A stretch of 64,000 nucleotides of DNA from Stutzerimonas stutzeri (GTDB lineage Bacteria > Pseudomonadota > Gammaproteobacteria > Pseudomonadales > Pseudomonadaceae): contig NZ_JAMOHZ010000002.1 of assembly GCF_024448715.1 (NCBI RefSeq), forward strand, positions 62,001 to 126,000. Reading direction: 5' to 3'. Below, piece after piece: positions 57,842-64,000 of the stretch. The notes under the pieces are model-generated. The model ran no database searches. It was not told the DNA's origin and worked only from the letters and a program-made list of their open reading frames with translations. Numbering within the stretch: the first letter of the stretch is position 1; each line of letters opens with the position of its first letter. A program made the translations under genes and the position numbers.

Positions 57842-58597
57842 GTGGTTGCCGAGGACCTCATTGCAGCCCTGCAACTGCCTGAGCAGGCACGGGTCAATCA
57901 GCGCGTATCCAAAAAGCTGCTGATCGAAAACCTGGCCCCTACAGCAGCGGATCGACAGCAGATCAATGAAAGCATTGAAGAGGTTCAGTGGGTTGCCGCG
58001 CTAAAGCCCGGCAATTGCGGCATACCCGCTTACCGCGACGGCCAACGCGAATACGTGGAAGTCGCTGTGCTGCACCTCACCCTGCGCCCGTCTGCTCGAC
58101 CAGCCAGGCTCATAGAACTGCTGCACCGCGCTATACCTCACCCAACCCTGCTTATGATCAGCACGCCCGAGTCGGTACAGCTCTCCCTGAGCCACAAACG
58201 TTGGGCTCAGAACGAAGCCGGCAAGACCGTGCTCGATGGTGAAATCACGACTGCTACGGTGCTGCCAGCCGCCCCTCAGATCACCACAGCCTTTCTCGAA
58301 GCGGTCAGTCTCGAGCGACAACCGCGTAGTGATCTGAGCGTTTTTTATCAGGGCTGGATAGATACCCTGCTGGCCCTACAGGCAGCGCAGCATACGGGAA
58401 GTTTTCGCACGGCCAACAGCACGCTCGATGCCACTGCCCGACGCCAAACCCTGCAAGCCTGTATCGAGCTGCAAGGGCAGATCGCCACATTGCGCGCCCA
58501 GGCGAAAAAGGCTCAGCAGATTGCCCGTCAGGTGGAGCTAAACCTGCAACTGAAGCAGCTACAGCAAGCGCTCAGCGAAGCCCAAACCAGACTGTAG
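57842..58597 (+). CDS. DUF4391-family protein of the defence operon
   Basis: A 251-residue protein of the DUF4391 type, starting at GTG three bases after the helicase stop, with AGGAG within the helicase 3' end. Blocks are VSKKLLIENLAPTAADRQQI, the beta-rich YVEVAVLHLTLRP, AIPHPTLLMISTPE, and a C-terminal coiled coil (about 200-250; LRAQAKKAQQIARQVELNLQ). No catalytic residues are apparent. The family usually lies between helicase and methyltransferase genes in defence loci, so a structural or adaptor role is likely; the coiled coil would allow oligomers. Confidence 0.83.
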   Translation: MVAEDLIAALQLPEQARVNQRVSKKLLIENLAPTAADRQQINESIEEVQWVAALKPGNCGIPAYRDGQREYVEVAVLHLTLRPSARPARLIELLHRAIPHPTLLMISTPESVQLSLSHKRWAQNEAGKTVLDGEITTATVLPAAPQITTAFLEAVSLERQPRSDLSVFYQGWIDTLLALQAAQHTGSFRTANSTLDATARRQTLQACIELQGQIATLRAQAKKAQQIARQVELNLQLKQLQQALSEAQTRL

Positions 58598-58730
58598 GTC
58601 AATGGTTTCAGCAAGTACCAAAACCTAGCCAACAAACATTAAAAGGCTGTCGAAATGGAATACCATGCCAGCCGGGATACACCGCGCCTGCAAACAGGTA
58701 CATGCAGGTAGATCGTGAAGGAAATAGCGA

Positions 58731-60761
58731 ATGACCATGCAAATAATCGACGCACAGTCGCCGGAAGCGCACAGCGCCGACCTCAAGGCCGAAAACATCG
58801 ACAAACTCAAAGCCTTGTTCCCTGAGCTGATCACCGAAGGCCCCATTGGCGTGGCCATCAACCAGGACGTACTCAAACAGCTCGTGGGCGACTCCACCGT
58901 AACGGACGCCGACGAGAAGTACGGTCTGAACTGGCACGGCAAGCGCGCCGCGCGCCAACTGGCGCTCACGCCCAGCAACGGCACACTTCTACCGTGCCCC
59001 GACGAAAGCGTGGATTGGGACACTACACAGAACTTGATGATCGAGGGCGATAACCTCGAAGTTCTAAAGTTGCTGCAAAAGAGCTATGCGGGCAAGGTCA
59101 AGCTGATCTATATCGATCCACCTTACAACACCGGCAAAGACTTTGTTTATCCCGACAACTTCCAAAACAACATAAACAACTACTTGGAGCTGACGGGCCA
59201 GATAGAAAGCGGGCAACGTATTAGCAGCAACACTGAAAGCAGTGGTCGCTTTCATACTGACTGGCTCAACATGTTCTACCCCCGACTAAAGTTAGCACGC
59301 TCACTACTCAAAAGTGATGGCGTCATTTTTATCTCAATTGACGACAGAGAACTTAACAATCTACGAACACTAGCAAACGAGATACTTGGCGAAGAAAACT
59401 TTATCGCAACAATAACGGTCGTCACCAACCTTAAAGGCCGCAACGACAAGAAACATGTAGCAGCCTGTCACGAGTACGCCGTCGTTTACGCCGGAGCTAA
59501 CTTTAGATCTAACGGCTTACCACTCACAGATGAGCAGCGAGCAGCGTTTAAACACACTGACGAGAATGGTTTCAAATATGCTCTACGCGATCTTCGCAAA
59601 CGCGGCGGTCCGGATAAAAGACAAGACCGCCCAAATATGTTCTTCGCTATCTACTGGAACGAAGAGTCTGGCCGGGTATCACTTGAGCGTTTAACAGCTA
59701 ACGATCTTGAAATCTTCCCCATGCGAGGAGACGGGACAGAGGGTCGTTGGCGCTGGGGTCAGGACAGAGTTAAAAAGCATCTTTCCTGGATGCACCCCAA
59801 GCGCTCAGACCGAAACGGTAGATTAGACGTCGAGCATCGAGTGTATCTCGACCCTTCAATTGCAGTAGACGATCTTGATGAAGATGATGAAGACGACGAA
59901 GGCGCAGTCGAGAGAACATCAAAACCCAAATCCATCTGGATTGGCGGAGAATTCTCAACTGACCACGGTAAGCGAGCATTGAAAGAACTCCTACCGGGCG
60001 AATCTTTTGACTTCCCTAAGTCTATTGACTTTCTACGAACCTGCTTTTTGTTGGGAACAAGTGGAAATGAAATAATTCTCGATCTATTTTCAGGCTCGGG
60101 ATCTACTGCACAGGCCGTGATGCAGCAAAACGCAATCGATGGGCACTCTCGCCGTTTTATTTGTGTCCAGCTCCCAGAACCCCTTGATCCATCCGAAAAA
60201 ACTCAAAAAGAAGCTGCAGCTGTCTGTAGAAAGCTAGGTGTTGCCGAAAATATTGCAGAGTTAACCAAAGAGCGGATTCGTCGAGCAGCCGAAAAAGTCA
60301 AAGCAGAGAACTCGATGTTTTCTGGAGACACAGGCTTCCGAGTTTTCAAGCTCAACACCTCGAATATACAAGCCTGGAACCCTAACCCGGAAAATCTTGA
60401 TCAAGCTCTCTTCAATCATCAGGATCACCTGGTTACTGGGCGGACTGAGACTGACATTCTCTACGAACTGCTGCTAAAGCTCGGTCTAGAGCTGTGCGTA
60501 CCCATCGAGCAGCAGCAGATCGCCGGCAAAACGGTGCACAGCATCGGCGGTGGCGTCCTGCTGGCCTGCCTTGCGGAGCGAATTACTCGCGATCAGGTGG
60601 AAGACCTGGCGCTGGGGATTGTTGCCTGGCACAAGGCGCAAGCCCCAGCCAGCGACAGCACCTGCGTGTTCCGTGACAGCGCCTTTGCCGATGACATTGC
60701 CAAAACCAACCTGGCCGCCATCCTCAACCAGGCTGGCATCAAAAACGTGCGGAGCCTATAA
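58731..60761 (+). CDS. mod: Type III adenine-specific DNA methyltransferase (Mod)
   Basis: A 676-residue beta-class N6-adenine methyltransferase. The catalytic motif DPPYNTGKDF is at 129-138 and the SAM motif DLFSGSGSTAQA at 451-462, the order used by Type III Mod subunits. The centre (about 140-440) is the target-recognition region and carries an acidic run at 380-391 (DDLDEDDEDDE). DNA coding for about 59160-60350 is clearly more AT-rich than the two ends, as if the recognition part was exchanged. AAGGA precedes the start. It should both methylate self DNA and bring Res to unmodified sites. Confidence 0.93.
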   Translation: MTMQIIDAQSPEAHSADLKAENIDKLKALFPELITEGPIGVAINQDVLKQLVGDSTVTDADEKYGLNWHGKRAARQLALTPSNGTLLPCPDESVDWDTTQNLMIEGDNLEVLKLLQKSYAGKVKLIYIDPPYNTGKDFVYPDNFQNNINNYLELTGQIESGQRISSNTESSGRFHTDWLNMFYPRLKLARSLLKSDGVIFISIDDRELNNLRTLANEILGEENFIATITVVTNLKGRNDKKHVAACHEYAVVYAGANFRSNGLPLTDEQRAAFKHTDENGFKYALRDLRKRGGPDKRQDRPNMFFAIYWNEESGRVSLERLTANDLEIFPMRGDGTEGRWRWGQDRVKKHLSWMHPKRSDRNGRLDVEHRVYLDPSIAVDDLDEDDEDDEGAVERTSKPKSIWIGGEFSTDHGKRALKELLPGESFDFPKSIDFLRTCFLLGTSGNEIILDLFSGSGSTAQAVMQQNAIDGHSRRFICVQLPEPLDPSEKTQKEAAAVCRKLGVAENIAELTKERIRRAAEKVKAENSMFSGDTGFRVFKLNTSNIQAWNPNPENLDQALFNHQDHLVTGRTETDILYELLLKLGLELCVPIEQQQIAGKTVHSIGGGVLLACLAERITRDQVEDLALGIVAWHKAQAPASDSTCVFRDSAFADDIAKTNLAAILNQAGIKNVRSL

Positions 60762-60762
60762 A

Positions 60763-61398
60763 ATGGCCATTCCCGCGCAGCCGAAGATTTACCATATCTG
60801 CCATGTGGACCGTTTGCCATCCATCATCGCCAGCGCTGGCTTGCTGTCCGATGCGGTACTGTTGAATCAGGCGTTGCCGGGCACGACCATCGGAATGAAC
60901 CATATCAAGCAGCGCCGCCTGCAACTGGAACTGGATAGCCATCCGGGCCTGCATGTCGGTGAATGTGTGCCGTTCTACTTCTGCCCGCGCTCGGTGATGC
61001 TGTTCCTGATCAGCCGGGGCCATCAAGACCTTGCCTACAACGGCGGCCAAGGGCCTATCGTGCATTTGGAGGCTGACCTGCATGCGACCGTACAGTGGGC
61101 TAATGCCCAAGCCAGACGCTGGGCATTCACATTGTCCAATGCAGGTTCGAAATACTTCGAAGATCGTGCAGATCTGGCGCAACTGAACGAGATCAATTGG
61201 GATGCCGTAGCAGCGCGGATCTGGCACCAGTGCAAAGATCCTAAGCAAGCAGAGTTCCTGCTTGAACAGAGCTTTCCATGGCACCTGGTCGAGCGCATCG
61301 GCGTACAGTCGCGGCAAATTTACACGCAGGTAGCGAATGCACTGCCTGCACAGGGGCATAGACCAGGGGTCGAGCTTCGCCCTGAGTGGTATTACTGA
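60763..61398 (+). CDS. darT: DarT-type DNA ADP-ribosyltransferase toxin
   Basis: A 211-residue DarT (DUF4433) protein. The N-terminus HICHVDRLPSIIASAGLLSD carries the NAD-binding histidine; the glutamate in KQAEFLLEQSFPW (Glu164) is the expected catalytic residue, and MNHIKQRRLQ matches the substrate loop. DarT attaches ADP-ribose to thymidine in single-stranded DNA and is toxic unless DarG is present. Its ATG begins one base after the mod stop, so translation is coupled to Mod. No damage to the active-site region is seen, so it should be functional. Confidence 0.9.
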   Translation: MAIPAQPKIYHICHVDRLPSIIASAGLLSDAVLLNQALPGTTIGMNHIKQRRLQLELDSHPGLHVGECVPFYFCPRSVMLFLISRGHQDLAYNGGQGPIVHLEADLHATVQWANAQARRWAFTLSNAGSKYFEDRADLAQLNEINWDAVAARIWHQCKDPKQAEFLLEQSFPWHLVERIGVQSRQIYTQVANALPAQGHRPGVELRPEWYY

Positions 61399-61412
61399 GT
61401 GAAGAGCCTGTC

Positions 61413-62471
61413 ATGATCGAATTTACCAGCGGCGACATCCTGCGGGATGACTCCGAAGCCATCATCAACACCGTGAACTGTGTCGGTGTTATGGGCCGTG
61501 GCATTGCCTTGCAGTTCAAGAATATGTGGCCTGAGAACTTCAAGGCTTACGAGGCGGCCTGCAAGCGTGAAGAGGTGCAGCCTGGCCGGATGTTCGTGTT
61601 CGACACCAACCAGCTCACGTCGCCACGCTACATCATCAACTTCCCTACCAAGCGCCACTGGCGCGGCAAAAGCCGCTTGCAGGACATAGACGCAGGGCTC
61701 AGCGCCCTGGTGGCCGAAATTCACAACCGTGGTATCCGCTCCATCGCCATCCCACCGTTGGGCAGCGGTTTGGGTGGGCTTGACTGGGCTGAGGTGCGAC
61801 CGCGTATTGAAGCAGCTATGGCCGATCTGCCGGACGTGCACGTGCGCGTTTACGAGCCCAAGGGCGCCCCCGCTGCAGACACCATGCACCACAGCCGCGA
61901 AGTGCCGAGCATGACCGCTGGCCGCGCCGCACTGGTGGAGCTAATGAATCGCTATGTGCGTGGGCTGCTTGACCCAACGATTAGCCTGCTGGAAGTACAC
62001 AAGCTGATGTACTTCATGCAGGCAGCGGGCGAGCCGCTGCGCCTCAAGTACGTCCAAGCCGCCTATGGCCCTTACGCCGAGAATCTTCGCCACGTACTGC
62101 GCGCGATTGAAGGTCACTTGGTAGCGGGCTATGCCGATGGGGGTGATGCACCCGACAAACCCCTAACGCTGGTGCCTGGCGCAGTCGATGAAGCTAATGC
62201 CTTCCTGGAAGCGAATGCTGAAACCCGCGCCCGATTCGACCGGGTCGGAGAGCTGGTGGAAGGCTTTGAAACGCCCTTCGGCTTGGAGCTGCTTGCGACC
62301 GTGCACTGGATCGTCAAAGAGGGTGATCCTGTTTCCAGCATCGAAGACGTAGTCGCCCGCACCTACGCCTGGAACACCCGCAAGAAGCAATTCACGCCAC
62401 GCCAGATCGGTATCGCCGTAGATGTACTGGCAAGCAAAGGCTGGATCGAGCCCATAGCCCTGAGCGCCTGA
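61413..62471 (+). CDS. darG: DarG-type macrodomain antitoxin
   Basis: A 352-residue antitoxin. The N-terminal macrodomain (about 1-150) has the ADP-ribose-binding loops NTVNCVGVMGRGIALQFKN and PPLGSGLGGLDWAEV and removes ADP-ribose from DNA. The C-terminal domain (about 170-352) has EVHKLMYFMQAAG and YGPYAENLRHVLRAI and is the part that binds DarT in related pairs. The start MIEFTSGDILRDD is 14 bases after the darT stop; a GTG 27 bases earlier overlaps darT. Both functional parts are complete. Confidence 0.92.
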   Translation: MIEFTSGDILRDDSEAIINTVNCVGVMGRGIALQFKNMWPENFKAYEAACKREEVQPGRMFVFDTNQLTSPRYIINFPTKRHWRGKSRLQDIDAGLSALVAEIHNRGIRSIAIPPLGSGLGGLDWAEVRPRIEAAMADLPDVHVRVYEPKGAPAADTMHHSREVPSMTAGRAALVELMNRYVRGLLDPTISLLEVHKLMYFMQAAGEPLRLKYVQAAYGPYAENLRHVLRAIEGHLVAGYADGGDAPDKPLTLVPGAVDEANAFLEANAETRARFDRVGELVEGFETPFGLELLATVHWIVKEGDPVSSIEDVVARTYAWNTRKKQFTPRQIGIAVDVLASKGWIEPIALSA

Positions 62472-62486
62472 AAAGCCCCTGAATCT

Positions 62487-62521
62487 GACTCCCCCATGCC
62501 GCCTCGCAGCATGAGGGAGTC
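62487..62521. promoter_or_regulatory. Inverted repeat between darG and res
   Basis: GACTCCC...CATGC pairs with GCATG...GGGAGTC, twelve base pairs with one mismatch around a nine-base loop. There is no T tract, so it may be an attenuation, processing or binding element rather than a terminator. It lies 63 bases before the res start. Confidence 0.5.
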
Positions 62522-62583
62522 GAGCAGCTAACTGACAGTATTTCTCGCCCTTGCCTGAAGGCGAGCTTGAAAATGGATTGAAC

Positions 62584-64000
62584 ATGAAACTGCACTTCGA
62601 GCCGGATCTCGACTATCAACTACAGGCTATCGAAGCGGTATGCGATCTGTTCCGTGGCCAGGAGGCGTGCCGTACCGAGTTCACGGTCACCATGAAGGCC
62701 CCTGCCCCGTCCGAAAGCGACCCGAGCGACGCACCACAGCAGTTCGCCCTAGGCATTGCTGAATCCGACCTGGGCGTCGGCAACCGCCTGACGCTGCTTG
62801 ACGACGAACTGCACAAGAACCTCAGTGACATCCAGTTGCGCGGTGGGCTACCGCCTTCCGGCATGCTCACCTCTGGCGACTTTACCGTCGAAATGGAGAC
62901 AGGTACTGGGAAGACCTACGTTTATCTGCGCAGCATCTTCGAGCTGAATAAACGCTACGGCTTTACCAAGTTTGTCATCGTGGTGCCGTCGGTTGCGATC
63001 AAGGAAGGCGTCTATAAGTCCCTGCAGATCACCGAGGAACACTTCAAAAGCCTTTATGCCGGCGTGCCCTATGACTACTTCCTGTACGACTCGAACAAGC
63101 TCGGCGAAGTACGCAACTTTGCTACCAGCTCAACCATCCAGATCATGGTGGTGACCGTAGGTGCGATCAACAAGAAGGACGTCAACAACCTCTACAAGGA
63201 CAGCGAAAAAACCGGCGGCGAAAAGCCCATCGACCTAATCAAAGCAACCCGCCCGACCCTGATTGTCGACGAGCCGCAGAGCGTCGATGGGGGCCTTAAA
63301 GGGGCCGGCAAGACCGCATTGGATGCCATGAACCCGCTGTGCACCCTGCGCTATTCCGCAACCCACGTAGACAAGCACCACATGGTCTACCGGCTGGATG
63401 CGGTTGACGCCTACGAGCGCCGCCTGGTCAAACAGATCGAAGTGGCCTCGGCAACGATAGACGATGCCCACAACAAGCCGTTTGTGCGGCTGGTAGCGGC
63501 CAGCAACAAGCGCGGCACGATTTCAGCCAAAGTCGAGCTGGATCTGGGCACAGCCACAGGTGGCGTATCCACCCAAGAGGTCACGGTTTACGACGGCGAC
63601 GATCTGGAGCAGGCAACCAAGCGCGCCGTCTATAAAGACCTTCGCATCGGCGAAATCAACACCGCCAAAGGCGAGGAGTTCGTCGAGCTGCGCTACCCAG
63701 GTGGCGAGAAGTACCTGCGCATTGGTGAGGTCCATGGCGGCGTGGAACCGTTGGCGATTCAGCGCGAAATGATCCGCCGCACGATCAAGGAGCACCTGGA
63801 CAAGGAAAAGCGCTTCCGCCCCATGGGCATCAAGGTGCTGTCGCTATTTTTCATCGATACGGTCGAGCGTTATCGCCAGTACGACGCTGACGGCAATCCA
63901 GTGAAAGGCGTGTACGCGACCATCTTCGAAGAAGAATACAAACGTTTCGCCAAGCACCCGGACTACCAAAGCCTGTTCAGCGAGGTCGACTTCAACCACA
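62584..64000 (+). CDS. res: Type III restriction endonuclease subunit Res, N-terminal half (cut by window edge)
   Basis: About 472 residues are visible of a protein usually near 1000. It starts MKLHFEPDLDYQLQAIEAVC with the Q-like motif, Walker A METGTGKTYVYLR at about 104-116, Walker B-like LIVDEPQSVDG at about 226-236 (DEPQ in place of DExH, usual for Type III Res) and motif III LRYSATH at about 255-261. This is the ATP-driven translocase; the PD-(D/E)XK nuclease domain would lie beyond the window. The start has no strong ribosome site but follows darG by 112 bases. Confidence 0.93.
   Translation, partial: MKLHFEPDLDYQLQAIEAVCDLFRGQEACRTEFTVTMKAPAPSESDPSDAPQQFALGIAESDLGVGNRLTLLDDELHKNLSDIQLRGGLPPSGMLTSGDFTVEMETGTGKTYVYLRSIFELNKRYGFTKFVIVVPSVAIKEGVYKSLQITEEHFKSLYAGVPYDYFLYDSNKLGEVRNFATSSTIQIMVVTVGAINKKDVNNLYKDSEKTGGEKPIDLIKATRPTLIVDEPQSVDGGLKGAGKTALDAMNPLCTLRYSATHVDKHHMVYRLDAVDAYERRLVKQIEVASATIDDAHNKPFVRLVAASNKRGTISAKVELDLGTATGGVSTQEVTVYDGDDLEQATKRAVYKDLRIGEINTAKGEEFVELRYPGGEKYLRIGEVHGGVEPLAIQREMIRRTIKEHLDKEKRFRPMGIKVLSLFFIDTVERYRQYDADGNPVKGVYATIFEEEYKRFAKHPDYQSLFSEVDFNH

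Larger units (their letters stand above)
44101..64000. mobile_element. Integrative genomic island, left part (continues past the window)
   Basis: From the integrase onward the window no longer follows the Pseudomonas core order. Base composition alternates sharply: AT-rich at about 45.4-47.9 and 51.1-53.3 kb and inside mod, GC-rich elsewhere. Integrase, a YagK/Gp2-like protein, AlpA-type regulator, DUF932, YqaJ nuclease and a restriction-type operon are typical island cargo. The left boundary lies in 43981-44151, next to ppa rather than a tRNA gene; the right end is not visible. Confidence 0.8.

Noticed and set aside
54650..64000. Assignment as DISARM or BREX
   Set aside because: No drmA, drmB, drmC, brxL, pglZ or similar gene is seen; the methyltransferase and Res are Type III in motif order.

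Overview
The window is chromosomal DNA from a gamma-proteobacterium of the Pseudomonas family, most likely a Stutzerimonas (Pseudomonas stutzeri group). This rests on the gene order dnaB-rplI-(DUF2232)-rpsR-rpsF ... rlmB-rnr ... purA-hisZ-hflC-hflK-hflX-hfq-miaA-mutL-amiB-tsaE-nnr-queG, the ubiX-mpl-ethanolamine-mtfA-ppa order seen in Pseudomonas, a high GC content, and Pseudomonas-type REP doublets. The genus is an inference; no marker gene was compared.

Region 1 (1-23.4 kb) is housekeeping DNA, almost all on the minus strand: the start of dnaB, ribosomal proteins L9, S18 and S6, RNase R and RlmB, two identical tRNA-Leu(CAG) genes on the plus strand, purA, hisZ, the HflKC membrane complex, HflX, Hfq, MiaA, MutL, an amidase, TsaE, Nnr, and then queG on the plus strand. 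A hybrid sensor kinase gene sits between rlmB and rpsF.

Region 2 (23.6-33.4 kb) is a sugar-oxidation module. An eight-gene minus-strand series (GntR/FadR-type regulator, SMP-30 lactonase, SDR sugar dehydrogenase, AraFGH-like ABC transporter, DgoK kinase, DgoD dehydratase) faces a secreted aldose 1-epimerase gene. Together they fit a De Ley-Doudoroff route for D-galactose, but the final aldolase gene is missing.

Region 3 (33.9-43.9 kb) holds a YceK-like lipoprotein, ubiX, mpl, an ethanolamine module (aldehyde dehydrogenase, permease with a sigma-54 promoter, eutB, eutC), mtfA and ppa. REP-like inverted doublets lie at four intergenic sites in regions 2 and 3.

Region 4 (about 44.1 kb to beyond the right edge) is an integrative island. 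It opens with a P4-type tyrosine integrase and carries an unknown protein, a YagK/Gp2-type replication-like protein, an AlpA-type regulator, iteron-like repeats, a glycine-zipper zinc-knuckle protein, DUF932, a YqaJ-type nuclease, an XRE regulator, two exported proteins and a CoiA-like protein. It then enters a six-gene defence operon: SNF2 helicase, DUF4391, Type III DNA methyltransferase (Mod), DarT toxin, DarG antitoxin and Type III restriction subunit (Res, cut by the window edge). The nesting of a DarTG module between mod and res is the most notable feature. The other end of the island is outside the window.
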